Below are positions 7,603 through 13,956 of a stretch of DNA of 37,878 nucleotides, in pieces; the first letter of the stretch is position 1, and every line of letters begins with the position of its first letter. The notes beneath the pieces are model-generated. The model ran no database searches and was not told the DNA's origin. It saw nothing but the letters and a program-made list of their open reading frames with translations. The DNA comes from Lachnospiraceae bacterium (GTDB taxonomy: Bacteria > Bacillota > Clostridia > Lachnospirales > Lachnospiraceae). Where the stretch lies: NCBI GenBank assembly GCA_017618195.1, contig JAFZUW010000055.1, forward strand, positions 1 to 37,878, in the 5' to 3' direction. Both the position numbers and the translations under genes were made by a program.

Positions 7603-7865
7603 TGTTTCCTCCCTGTAAAAATAATCGCCCCGTCCCGGAGTCGAACCGGGAACCGCGCAGAAAGGCAAAGGTCGCGGCGGATCCGTCTGTCTCGGGGCAT
7701 ACGCGGGACGGCTGGAAAACGGACCGCCCCGCACTCAGGAGAAACACGCAACCGGACTTGCACCGGGGAAATCGTGTGAGGAAACGATCCTGCCGCTTTT
7801 ACGCGATGCGGCATATAAATACTGAGGAGGGCAAGGGCGGGAAAGATGAAAAGAACCCGCCCCGC
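7603..7865 (-). promoter_or_regulatory. Structured 5' leader, candidate riboswitch or regulatory RNA
   Basis: About 260 bases separate the promoter at 7872-7901 from the ParB-like start and contain no gene. Successive hairpins are visible on the minus strand: GGGCGGG/CCCGCCC, GCCGC/GCGGC, ATCGT/ACGAT with an eight-base loop, CCGG-TGCAAGT-CCGG, a GC-rich arm around 7708-7735, and the tRNA-like end. The segment GGTGCAAGTCC followed about 60 bases later by CCCGAGACAGACGGATCCGCC faintly resembles cobalamin-riboswitch boxes, but the central conserved boxes are not found. No match to preQ1 riboswitch consensus was seen by eye. Confidence 0.4.
7625..7698 (-). ncRNA. tRNA-like element in the leader of the modification operon
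   Basis: On the minus strand a 73-base segment (7698 to 7626) has an acceptor-like stem GCCCCG with CGGGGC at canonical positions 1-6 and 67-72. It also has a perfect five-pair T-arm with loop TTCGACT at positions 49-65. The middle does not fold as D and anticodon arms. It instead offers one CCGCG/CGCGG stem with a 15-base loop, loosely like the tRNA-like domain of tmRNA. No anticodon can be assigned. It could be a decayed tRNA, a tRNA mimic, or part of a cis-regulatory RNA. Confidence 0.35.
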
Positions 7866-7871
7866 AATTTT

Positions 7872-7901
7872 ATTTTAACCCTGAACGCGCTGGAATGTCA
7901 A
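7872..7901 (-). promoter_or_regulatory. Sigma-70-like promoter for the modification/terminase operon
   Basis: On the minus strand TTGACA (7901-7896) and TAAAAT (7877-7872) are 18 bases apart. The preceding gene ends inside the -35 box. The sequence GTTTGACATTCC is shared with the promoter at 33572-33601, which has the same spacing, suggesting co-regulated phage promoters. Confidence 0.6.
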
Positions 7902-8452
7902 ACGAGCGACTTCCTTCCATAGGACGCCGGAGGGAGAACGCGTTTCTCCCGGAGTTTGTCTACTACGGACCGTATTGCTTTCGGCGTCCGGCTCATGGCC
8001 TTTGCAATCTCGGAAATCGTAAATCCTTTCCGCGCCAGTCTAAGGACTTCTCTTTGATATTCTGTCAGCCGATGTTCGAGGGAGAAGGTCGTGTCCTTTG
8101 CCGTGATCTGATCTGAACCAGCGAACCCGCTGTAAATCTCGGCCTCAGCCACGTCATACAGCCGAAAAACGCCATCCGCATTTACCACCCAGCCCACGAA
8201 AGGAGATTCCGATTGATTGCATACGGGAATCCGGTCCGGGTCATGAATGACTCCGGCGTGCGCAAGGAGCCATGTGATGACGCTTTCAAATGTCCCTCTG
8301 TGCCTGACTGCAACGTGTCCGGGGCGTGAATCAACACCCGTCCATTGCATCTTCTTTGGGTCCTCGCAAGCCATCCACAGCCCGGCAGGACGCCCGTTTT
8401 TCAAGATTCTGTACAGCGTGTCCGCGTTTACAGTTTTGATATCAGGTTTCAT
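7898..8452 (-). CDS. Protein with C-terminal LuxR/sigma-like helix-turn-helix
   Basis: In this 184 aa protein the last 60 residues (LTEYQREVLRLARKGFTISEIAKAMSRTPKAIRSVVDKL, split here by eye into scaffold and recognition helices) form a classical tetrahelical HTH of the sigma-70 region 4/LuxR kind. The N-terminal about 110 residues, starting MKPDIKTVNADTLYRIL, are of unknown fold. It is the last gene before the promoter at 7872 and lies just ahead of the modification and late genes, the usual place for a late-gene activator, so that role is plausible. CAGGAG precedes the ATG. Confidence 0.7.
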   Translation of the reverse strand: MKPDIKTVNADTLYRILKNGRPAGLWMACEDPKKMQWTGVDSRPGHVAVRHRGTFESVITWLLAHAGVIHDPDRIPVCNQSESPFVGWVVNADGVFRLYDVAEAEIYSGFAGSDQITAKDTTFSLEHRLTEYQREVLRLARKGFTISEIAKAMSRTPKAIRSVVDKLREKRVLPPASYGRKSLV

Positions 8453-8762
8453 ATGTGTAATCTCCTGCCCCCGAAAGATATGCTGAAAGCTCTTTACTGC
8501 TGCGAAATACTGACCGAGCCTCGTCCTCCGTAGGCCTCCGGAGATTCACAGCCTGAACTTCTGTGAAGCTGTGCCCGGAATGGTCAGCCAGAACCGCCGC
8601 CAGCCGTTCACGGGGAAAGCCCCGCCGGATTTCCTCCGGCGAGGCGTAGATCACTTTGATTTCCCGGACATACGGATAGACGATCTCCCCGTGCGCTCCC
8701 GTCTCGGTCTGAACGACTGGCCAGCCATTACGGGCAAAAATTCGAAGTTCTCCTTTCGTCAT
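8442..8762 (-). CDS. Hypothetical 106 aa early protein
   Basis: Starts MTKGELRIFARNGWPV and has no signal peptide, membrane segment or Cys pairs. It overlaps the downstream HTH gene by 11 bases and follows the upstream 78 aa gene by one base, so it is translationally coupled. The central VREIKVIYASPEEIRRGFP and a C-terminal RSSKELSAYLSG suggest a compact alpha/beta protein. I do not recognise a family. Its ribosome site (GTGAGG) is weak, consistent with coupling. Confidence 0.65.
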   Translation of the reverse strand: MTKGELRIFARNGWPVVQTETGAHGEIVYPYVREIKVIYASPEEIRRGFPRERLAAVLADHSGHSFTEVQAVNLRRPTEDEARSVFRSSKELSAYLSGAGDYTYET

Positions 8763-8763
8763 T

Positions 8764-9000
8764 TTACAGCCTCACTCTCGTGATTTCCAGCCCCGGCGCG
8801 TGCTTCGGGCGGAAAACGCCGTCACCGTTTATTTCGGCCTTGTGAATTCCACGATATAACGTGTTTGGATTGTACCGGAACCGTTCCGCAATTTCGGAAA
8901 TGCTCCCTTCATAACGCCGCACGGTACGGAACGTCCTATGCGTTGCGATGTACACGTATTCCTGCGGCCTTCCGGAACCGGATTTGCGCTGTTTTTTCAT
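8764..9000 (-). CDS. Small putative DNA-binding protein (78 aa)
   Basis: A basic N terminus (MKKQRKSGSGRPQEY) is followed by ISEIAERFRYNPNTLYRGIHKAE, which reads as a helix-turn-helix of the kind seen in small phage regulators. AAGGAG lies before the ATG at 9000. It is close-packed between dUTPase and the 106 aa gene. A regulatory role is inferred from the motif only. Confidence 0.6.
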   Translation of the reverse strand: MKKQRKSGSGRPQEYVYIATHRTFRTVRRYEGSISEIAERFRYNPNTLYRGIHKAEINGDGVFRPKHAPGLEITRVRL

Positions 9001-9010
9001 TTCTCACTCC

Positions 9011-9778
9011 TTATTTCCCCGTTGAACCGAAGCCCGCGTCCCCGCGTTCGGTCTGTTCCAGCTCGTCCACGATCTCCAATTCCGGCGTCAGATACGGCAT
9101 GATGACAAGCTGGGCTATCTTGTCGCCCTTCATGATGCGGTATCTATCTGATCCGAAATTGTACAGCTTGACTTTGATGCTCCCCGTGTACCCTTCGTCT
9201 ATAACACCGCCGCAGGATACGACATGGGAATTGATATTCAGCCCGGAACGGGATTCGATCTTCCCATATGTCCCCGAATCAAGGGCTATATGAACGCCCG
9301 TGTCGATGGTCTTGCCGCACGGATACGGGAAAAACATCCCAGTTTTGCCGTCGCGCATACGTGTACCTGCGGGATAGATTTCAACATCCTCCGCCGCATA
9401 TAGATCCAGCCCCGCGTCGGTCGGATGTGCACGCGTCGGCATCTTCGCCCCCGGATCAAGTTTGATCTTCATTGTTCGTCGCCCTCCTTTATCTTCGTCC
9501 ATCTTCGCGCCGCAAGAATCGCAATAATTCGGCAATTCCGAACCGGCGCGAACCTTTATCAAATGCCCGCACTTTGTACATTCAAGCTCATCGCTTCCGA
9601 ACCGATACCTCGGCCCTTTCCACCGCCCGTGCCTCACCTCCGCGACGTCGGCGGCGGGGATAGAATTGATAATGTCAACCACCTTGTCATCGTCTTGGTT
9701 TCCAAAAACGATTTCTTTTGCTATCTCCGTCACAGCCTGGAATATGTCCTCACGCTTAACGTAATCGTTTTTCGGCAT
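9011..9778 (-). CDS. dut: Zinc-ribbon protein fused in frame to dUTPase
   Basis: The frame from ATG 9778 (AGGAGAG upstream) encodes 255 aa. The first about 100 residues (MPKNDYVKREDIFQAV, IINSIPAADVAEVRHGRW, then CTKCGHL and CDSCGAK) are a small zinc-ribbon protein usually seen alone in Clostridia phages. The rest is a complete trimeric dUTPase: motif 1 DAGLDLYA, motif 2 ESRSGL, motif 3 GGVIDEGYTGSIKVKL, motif 4 GDKIAQLVI and motif 5 RGDAGFGSTG. It hydrolyses dUTP to dUMP, keeping uracil out of DNA. A strong internal ribosome site before ATG 9472 suggests a separate 153 aa dUTPase is also made, perhaps mainly. Confidence 0.88.
   Translation of the reverse strand: MPKNDYVKREDIFQAVTEIAKEIVFGNQDDDKVVDIINSIPAADVAEVRHGRWKGPRYRFGSDELECTKCGHLIKVRAGSELPNYCDSCGAKMDEDKGGRRTMKIKLDPGAKMPTRAHPTDAGLDLYAAEDVEIYPAGTRMRDGKTGMFFPYPCGKTIDTGVHIALDSGTYGKIESRSGLNINSHVVSCGGVIDEGYTGSIKVKLYNFGSDRYRIMKGDKIAQLVIMPYLTPELEIVDELEQTERGDAGFGSTGK
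9470..9489 (-). promoter_or_regulatory. Internal ribosome-binding site and ATG of the dUTPase domain
   Basis: On the minus strand AAGGAGGG (9489-9482) lies about ten bases before ATG 9472, which begins MKIKLDPGAKMPTRA, a normal dUTPase start. It sits inside the longer in-frame gene, so two products sharing a C terminus can be expected. Confidence 0.65.
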
Positions 9779-9965
9779 CTTTTGCTCTCCTGTTCCACGC
9801 ATCGGCCGCTTCCTTTGCTGTATCGTAAAACTGCCTCGTCTCACAACAACAGTCCAGACAGACCACGCCGAACGTGCTTCTATATCCGTGAAAAACGTGT
9901 TCTTGCAAAACCGGTTCCCCGCCGCAGAACGGACACGGCTTCAACTTGATTTCTTCATTCGGCAT
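9756..9965 (-). CDS. Lar-family restriction alleviation-like protein
   Basis: The 69 aa protein begins with LKPCPFCGGEPVLQE, has a second Cys set CLDCCCET, and ends with EAADAWNRRA. This is the layout of Lar-like zinc-ribbon proteins, named after Rac prophage Lar, which modulates type I restriction-modification in E. coli. Many phage members are untested. It overlaps the zinc ribbon-dUTPase start by 23 bases and the upstream Cys-rich gene by 11. In this genome it could complement the DNA base modification as an anti-restriction factor. Confidence 0.75.
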   Translation of the reverse strand: MPNEEIKLKPCPFCGGEPVLQEHVFHGYRSTFGVVCLDCCCETRQFYDTAKEAADAWNRRAKDAEKRLR

Positions 9966-10167
9966 CGCCGTCCTCCTTCACAGGTTCTTCCAAACCAGAA
10001 AACTTGCCGCCCTTCTTGTAGTTGTCGCTCAATCTCCAAGCGCGGCATTTCGTGATCTGATCGCAGTCCAAATACCCGATGTACCCATCGTTGAGATTGC
10101 AATGATACGGCTCGTAGTGCTGACAAGTAATGCACATATGGGGGACGGCCTTTCGTTTAGTTGGCAT
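9955..10167 (-). CDS. Small Cys-rich protein (70 aa)
   Basis: Begins MPTKRKAVPHMCITCQHYE and continues with YIGYLDCDQITKCRAWRLS, giving two Cys pairs that could bind zinc. I chose ATG 10167 because AGGAGAG lies four bases upstream; longer frames would run deep into the preceding gene. It overlaps neighbours by about 11 bases on each side. Function unknown; such zinc-knuckle proteins are common between replication and packaging genes of Bacillota phages. Confidence 0.65.
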   Translation of the reverse strand: MPTKRKAVPHMCITCQHYEPYHCNLNDGYIGYLDCDQITKCRAWRLSDNYKKGGKFSGLEEPVKEDGDAE

Positions 10168-10612
10168 CGTTCTCTCCTTCCCACTTCGTGTCCCGCATCT
10201 GCTGTTCGGATGGGCGGGAAGTCCAACACCGCCACCATCTCCCATAATCGTCATTATAGTATTCGTCACTTTCATAAGAAGTAGATTCAATGCCGTAAAA
10301 AAACGTCGCATCAGGCAACATCCCCCAGTTTTCGCCTTGGCGCGATATGGTGGCCGCCACGACAATACAATCAACCTCTTCCAGAAAGACATCCGCTTCA
10401 TCTGGTAATGACTTAACTTCTTCCAGTGTCATCACCCGCGGCTCCTGCTCTTTGATTACATCATCCTGCTCTTTGATCACATCAAGCGTATCGTGAAGCA
10501 TCTTTTCGTAACAGGTTCCAAACGCCCCGTTTTTGTCCGCATACGGGCAAAGGTCGCAACGGAACTTCATGCAATTTTCTAATGCAAATTTCACTTTATT
10601 CAGATTCGTCAT
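10157..10612 (-). CDS. Hypothetical 151 aa protein with N-terminal Cys motif
   Basis: The start ATG 10612 (MTNLNKVKFALENC) has AGAGGG seven bases upstream. An N-terminal CDLCPYADKNGAFGTC may bind zinc, followed by a helical segment (HDTLDVIKEQDDVIKEQ) with two near-identical heptads. The C-terminal part (WTSRPSEQQM, YYNDDYGRWWRCW) is rich in aromatic and acidic residues. I recall similar short Cys-plus-KEQ proteins in Clostridia phages without known function. Confidence 0.65.
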   Translation of the reverse strand: MTNLNKVKFALENCMKFRCDLCPYADKNGAFGTCYEKMLHDTLDVIKEQDDVIKEQEPRVMTLEEVKSLPDEADVFLEEVDCIVVAATISRQGENWGMLPDATFFYGIESTSYESDEYYNDDYGRWWRCWTSRPSEQQMRDTKWEGENDAN

Positions 10613-10826
10613 TTTCAAGCCCTCTTATCTTATATTGACTTCCGTCTTTGTACCAGTCCGAGAGCGATTTTCGGCAGGAATAGCACAAGTCCAGTATCCG
10701 CCTTGCTTTTAAGGCATTATCGCTTTCGGTGACTATTTCTTCCACCGTGATCCAAAAAATAACCTCGCTTTTGTCCATTGGTGAGAAGGTTTTTCCGCAC
10801 CTATCGCATACCGTTATCTGCATCAT
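10596..10826 (-). CDS. Small zinc-ribbon protein (76 aa)
   Basis: Starts at ATG 10826, overlapping the upstream stop as ATGA, with AAGGAG ahead; a second ATG at 10823 is equally possible. ITVCDRCGKTF near the N terminus and LCYSCRKSL near residue 55 make two CxxC pairs, a zinc-ribbon layout. Ends in a charged tail that overlaps the next gene by 17 bases. Function unknown. Confidence 0.65.
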   Translation of the reverse strand: MMQITVCDRCGKTFSPMDKSEVIFWITVEEIVTESDNALKARRILDLCYSCRKSLSDWYKDGSQYKIRGLENDESE

Positions 10827-11041
10827 TCTACTCCTTGCATCTTCTCGACCGCCGGTTTCAGCCGTCGCATGATTTCTCTCGTGGACATCATCAGGATAGT
10901 TATGCACCCGCGCTTGTCAAAATAGCAGTCCCGGCACCGGCGAATCTGCCCCGTCTTTTCGTCAAGCGGCTTGGCGCATATTTCCAGTGCGTCCATAATC
11001 TTTTCATAATCCGCCATCGGGACTTTGTTTTTGTTTTCCAT
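10823..11041 (-). CDS. Small Cys-containing protein (72 aa)
   Basis: Begins MENKNKVPMADYEKIMDALEIC, and a central CRDCYFDKRGC gives a possible zinc knuckle. The C terminus is helical (TREIMRRLKPAVEKM). GAAAGGAGAAAGG precedes ATG 11041. It is coupled to the following zinc-ribbon gene by ATGA. It resembles the N-terminal part of the 151 aa protein two genes downstream in layout (a helix followed by a Cys motif), suggesting related small proteins. Function unknown. Confidence 0.65.
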   Translation of the reverse strand: MENKNKVPMADYEKIMDALEICAKPLDEKTGQIRRCRDCYFDKRGCITILMMSTREIMRRLKPAVEKMQGVE

Positions 11042-11058
11042 GCCTTTCTCCTTTCGGT

Positions 11059-11277
11059 TTATGTAAATAATTCCAGCATCCCAATGATCGACGTGATAAG
11101 CGCACCAAGCCCGGAGACCATAGCGCATCCCCCGCATACGATCATACAGGATGTGTAAACGGCTTCTTGAATGCTCCCGCCATCAGCGTCATCGGCTTTT
11201 CGGGCGGAAATAATCGCGCCGAATACGCTCGTCCCAAACGCACTGAGGAACCCAAAGAATATAATCAGGTATATCAT
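11059..11277 (-). CDS. Small membrane protein with two hydrophobic segments
   Basis: About 72 aa: MIYLIIFFGFLSAFGTSVFGAI is the first membrane helix, and a second runs from CMIVCGGCAMVSGLGALITSIIG to the end, separated by a charged loop ARKADDADGG. A GTG at 11283 directly after the upstream stop is an alternative start. It lies with another tiny membrane protein beside a membrane-anchored hydrolase in the early region, so an envelope role during early infection or in the lysogen is possible. Not recognised. Confidence 0.6.
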   Translation of the reverse strand: MIYLIIFFGFLSAFGTSVFGAIISARKADDADGGSIQEAVYTSCMIVCGGCAMVSGLGALITSIIGMLELFT

Positions 11278-11283
11278 TCCCAC

Positions 11284-11421
11284 TCACCTATCCTTCCACA
11301 ATCTCACAGCCATCCAAACCACGCCTGCCACCATCACGATTAAAATAACAAGGAGTGCCGCGACCATATACGGAGAATCGGTTCCTTCTACCGCTTTATG
11401 CAATGCGTAGAATACAGGCAC
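11284..11421 (-). CDS. Tiny single-pass membrane protein (45 aa)
   Basis: A GTG at 11421, five bases after the stop of the hydrolase gene and preceded by GAGGGGGTGAGGG, opens 45 codons. The product has a polar N terminus (VPVFYALHKAVEGTDS) and one long hydrophobic helix (AALLVILIVMVAGVVWMAV) ending in RLWKDR, so the C terminus is probably cytoplasmic. It could be a cofactor of the adjacent envelope proteins. Below usual gene-finder length, but the ribosome site and packing support it. Confidence 0.5.
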   Translation of the reverse strand: MPVFYALHKAVEGTDSPYMVAALLVILIVMVAGVVWMAVRLWKDR

Positions 11422-11425
11422 GCCC

Positions 11426-12163
11426 TCACCCCCTCGGCACGGAGAAGAAAATCCCGTCAATCTCATACGCCGGGACGGGGGTCCACTCGCCCCAATCCGG
11501 CCATCCGTATTTCTGGAAATACGGCGCGATCCATGTGGGTCCGGAAATGAACCGCGCTTCACAGTATGCCCGACACCACGCCAGTCCGTTCGAATCGTAG
11601 GTTTCATCCCACATTCCGGGGAAAGTGCTGTAAGCATATGAACCGTTCTCGTTGATATGAGATAGCGTTTCGTACATCGTCCCGCCGTCCATCTCCCACA
11701 TCCGCAGGATCGCGTCGCATCCAGCCTCGCACAGAATGTCCGAGCTGCCCCAGTATTCGAGATAGAATATCCTGCTGAATACGTCCATTTCCCATGCTTC
11801 CATGCTATGCCCGTCCCAGCCGTAGAGCGTCGAATCCGCGTTCCAATCCGGACAGCCCATGTCCGTGCGTTGTATTGCGTTATAATCGGATTGCCGTGCG
11901 TTGTCGACCCATTCCGCCGCCATCGGTTCATCCGGATCCCACCATACCGGAATCGGGCTTTCGCCCTCAGTGTAGCTTTCCATGCGGTATTCCGCCGTTT
12001 CTTCCGTTTCGGCTTCCGCCTCTGCCGCGTACCGTACTACCGCCGGGACGCGCCGCACTCCCTCGCAAAGCTCCGGGCCTTTCGCGCTGTTCGCGCACAG
12101 CATCAGCTCGAACACCGCCAGCGTCAGCGGGATCGCAAGATATACGATTCTCCAATGTTTCAT
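11426..12163 (-). CDS. Membrane-anchored putative cell-wall hydrolase (SleB/Hydrolase_2-like)
   Basis: The 245 aa protein begins MKHWRIVYLAIPLTLAVFELMLC, a signal-anchor, with A/E-rich linker sequence after it. From about residue 130 it reads like the SleB/Hydrolase_2 fold: DVFSRIFYLEYWGSSDILCEAGCDAILRMWE, YETLSHI and later CRAYCEARF with a distant tip WIAPYFQKY. The family cleaves cortex or wall peptidoglycan. This is not the lysis locus, which lies near 24302-25531. GAAAGGAC precedes the ATG, which overlaps the upstream gene as ATGA. Family match is moderate; catalytic competence is not proven. Confidence 0.55.
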   Translation of the reverse strand: MKHWRIVYLAIPLTLAVFELMLCANSAKGPELCEGVRRVPAVVRYAAEAEAETEETAEYRMESYTEGESPIPVWWDPDEPMAAEWVDNARQSDYNAIQRTDMGCPDWNADSTLYGWDGHSMEAWEMDVFSRIFYLEYWGSSDILCEAGCDAILRMWEMDGGTMYETLSHINENGSYAYSTFPGMWDETYDSNGLAWCRAYCEARFISGPTWIAPYFQKYGWPDWGEWTPVPAYEIDGIFFSVPRG

Positions 12164-12474
12164 CTTTTCAAGTCCTTTCTTGATTTTTTGTATTCGTACC
12201 GTTTCCGGGCGCACTCCTCACATGCAACCCGGTCAGGGCCTTCGATAAAAAGAGGTTTTCCGCAGTAAACACATTTTTTGGAGTATAGCCGATCGAGATA
12301 CCGTTTTCGCGCATAGTCCCGGCTTTTCTGCTGGCACTTCGGACAGCGCGTTCCGGGGGAGTTTCCTTCCGGCAACGGGGCACCGCATGAATAGCATTGC
12401 CCCGCCGCCTTTCTCCTCTCCCGAATTGCCCGGTTTATGAGCTTGCACTTTTCGTTGTACTCTTCGCGCGTCAT
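12160..12474 (-). CDS. Zinc-finger protein with four CxxC pairs (104 aa)
   Basis: Begins MTREEYNEKCKLINRAIRERR and contains CYSCGAP, CPKCQQ, CVYCGKP and CEECARK in order, enough for two zinc ribbons, plus many basic residues (KSRDYARKRYLDR, KKSRKDLKR). Nucleic-acid binding is likely. It is coupled by ATGA to both the replisome organizer upstream and the wall hydrolase downstream. HNH-like His residues are absent, so I do not call it a nuclease. Confidence 0.7.
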   Translation of the reverse strand: MTREEYNEKCKLINRAIRERRKAAGQCYSCGAPLPEGNSPGTRCPKCQQKSRDYARKRYLDRLYSKKCVYCGKPLFIEGPDRVACEECARKRYEYKKSRKDLKR

Positions 12475-13310
12475 TTCCTTTCCCCTCCATTTTCGGGACC
12501 ATAGCTCCGCAATAACGAAGCCTCGAAAAATTCATCCGTGTCGAATGATCCGCGCACCTCCGGCTGTCGGTTGTTGTATTTCCCTTCCAGAACTTTCATG
12601 AAGTTCCCGGCGACCATCATCCAGTCGAAGTCCGCTTTCCATCGCTGATTATTTTGACCCTTCATAAAATCACTCGCTTCCGCCGTCCGAAAAAGCGTGT
12701 CGAAGGTTTCCATGTCCGGATTCTCCTTCCACCGCGCCGCCACTTTGACTTTCCGCTCTCCGGTGATTCCGCGGATTGACGGATAAGACGGGCAGAGTTT
12801 TTTGAAGTGTTCAGTAATCTTGGCATACGGAACCGGGTCGGGTTTCTCTTCCACAGGTTCCGGAGCCGTGGCCTCAGTACCCTTACCTATACTATCCTGA
12901 TCTATCCTATCCTTACCTAACCTATCCTCGGTATCCATTTTGGATACAGGCTGGATACTTTCTGGATACAGGTTGGATACAGGTTGGATACAGGAAACCT
13001 CTTCTTTTTCGACAAGTTCCGAATAAATGCTCTTGTGATATCTGTCCTTTTGAATGTAATTGTTTACCTTCCAATCCAAAATGAGAACCACAAGTTCATC
13101 GCTCAGAATTCGGACAAACCCTTTTGCGCAAAGGATTTTCAGGTCATCATCAGAAGCCCCGGTCGTCTTTATAACCCGAAACGCCTCAACGATCCCGTCA
13201 TCGTCTGCCTCCATTCCAAGATCGTAATACAGCAGACGGGCCGTCGCGGGCATTCTCAAAAAACGACCTGACCCTATAATCGCTTTTGCAAACATTCTTC
13301 TTTCTGCCAT
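12471..13310 (-). CDS. Replisome organizer / replication initiation protein
   Basis: 279 aa. The N terminus MAERRMFAKAIIGSGRFLRMP, then LLYYDLGMEADDDGIVEAFRVIK, is the hallmark of phage N-terminal replisome organizers with a DnaD/DnaB-like winged helix that binds origin DNA and recruits the host helicase loader. A low-complexity middle (residues about 108-140) is encoded by the repeats described separately. The C-terminal part (WKADFDWMMVAGNFMKVLEGKY) is typical. No helicase, polymerase or loader is encoded, so host replication machinery must be used. Confidence 0.85.
   Translation of the reverse strand: MAERRMFAKAIIGSGRFLRMPATARLLYYDLGMEADDDGIVEAFRVIKTTGASDDDLKILCAKGFVRILSDELVVLILDWKVNNYIQKDRYHKSIYSELVEKEEVSCIQPVSNLYPESIQPVSKMDTEDRLGKDRIDQDSIGKGTEATAPEPVEEKPDPVPYAKITEHFKKLCPSYPSIRGITGERKVKVAARWKENPDMETFDTLFRTAEASDFMKGQNNQRWKADFDWMMVAGNFMKVLEGKYNNRQPEVRGSFDTDEFFEASLLRSYGPENGGERK
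12882..12927. repeat. Degenerate CTATCC/CTTACCTA repeats beside the iterons
   Basis: CTATCC occurs at 12892, 12902, 12907 and 12922, and CTTACCTA at 12882 and 12912. The stretch is more AT-rich and directly follows the 11-base iterons on the minus strand. It could be the second half of the origin, for example an unwinding region. It encodes the DRLGKDRIDQDSIGKG part of the initiator. Confidence 0.45.
12941..12995. repeat. Five 11-base iterons, candidate replication origin
   Basis: TGGATACAGG or a close variant begins at 12941, 12952, 12963, 12974 and 12985, an exact 11-base period (the second copy reads TGGATACTT). The array lies inside the replisome organizer gene, where several Bacillota phages carry their origin. 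One turn of DNA per repeat suits cooperative binding by the initiator encoded around it. Confidence 0.6.
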
Positions 13311-13314
13311 GGCG

Positions 13315-13956
13315 TCATCCTTCTTGCCTGTGCTGGTGCATATAGATGTATTGTCCGGTCGGCCCGATGTTTTGACTTATCCAGTTATCGCAACGAGCTT
13401 TTGACAGGTGATTATAAAGGACATTTCGTTCGTATGCGTATTCCCCGGCTTTCTGTTTTTGCCGGATACGCTCCTGAATATCCTCGTCCTCATAATCCGC
13501 TTCCACGAGGTAGAGGTCATAATCTTTCGCCGTAATCCCGGCAAGCGTTCCGGTATCCGTAGCGTAGATGACGCGGCCCCCCGGGAGGTGGAGCTTATAT
13601 CCCTGATTCGGGACGTTGTGCGAAAGCTTGAATGGAATCACCGTACCGAACCCGAACTTATACGCGTGATCCGCGTCCAGAATGTCGATGTTCATTTTCC
13701 GGACGCCCGCCATCAACAGCGGTTCGATCATCCACCGCCCCCCTCCGAAACGGAGGGTCGGGCGGTCTGCCGCAAGCCGTCTGATGGTCGAGGGCGTGAA
13801 GTGGTCGCAATGGGTATGTGTCAGCAGAACTTGTTTCAAGTTCCCGGCATACTTTGATACTGCCTTGTATGGAACGCCGCAGTCTATCAGGATGCTGCCG
13901 TTCAGTACCACCGCGTTCCCGTCCGATCCGCTGTTGATGACGTCGTATGTTACCAT
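13315..13956 (-). CDS. MBL-fold metallo-hydrolase
   Basis: 213 aa with the metallo-beta-lactamase fold: GSDGNAVVLNGSILIDCG at the N terminus, the metal motif THTHCDH (about residues 46-52), LSHNVPNQGY, ATDTGTL and LVEADYEDE. It sits between RecT and the replisome organizer, a position where Bacillota phages often carry such a protein. A nuclease role in recombination or replication is plausible since no exonuclease partner for RecT is otherwise visible, but the family also includes many other hydrolases. The start overlaps the RecT stop by one base (TGATG). Confidence 0.85.
   Translation of the reverse strand: MVTYDVINSGSDGNAVVLNGSILIDCGVPYKAVSKYAGNLKQVLLTHTHCDHFTPSTIRRLAADRPTLRFGGGRWMIEPLLMAGVRKMNIDILDADHAYKFGFGTVIPFKLSHNVPNQGYKLHLPGGRVIYATDTGTLAGITAKDYDLYLVEADYEDEDIQERIRQKQKAGEYAYERNVLYNHLSKARCDNWISQNIGPTGQYIYMHQHRQEG

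Noticed and set aside
7625-7698. A standard functional tRNA gene
   Set aside because: Acceptor and T-arm fit, but D and anticodon arms do not form and no anticodon loop with a T before the anticodon can be drawn.
7742-7806. A second tRNA-like element (CGCGTAA/TTGCGTG ends, ATCGT/ACGAT arm, TGCAAGT loop)
   Set aside because: About 61 bases, with an eight-base anticodon loop, a T-stem of four pairs and no D-arm; two G-T pairs in the acceptor. Too weak to call beyond being part of the structured leader.
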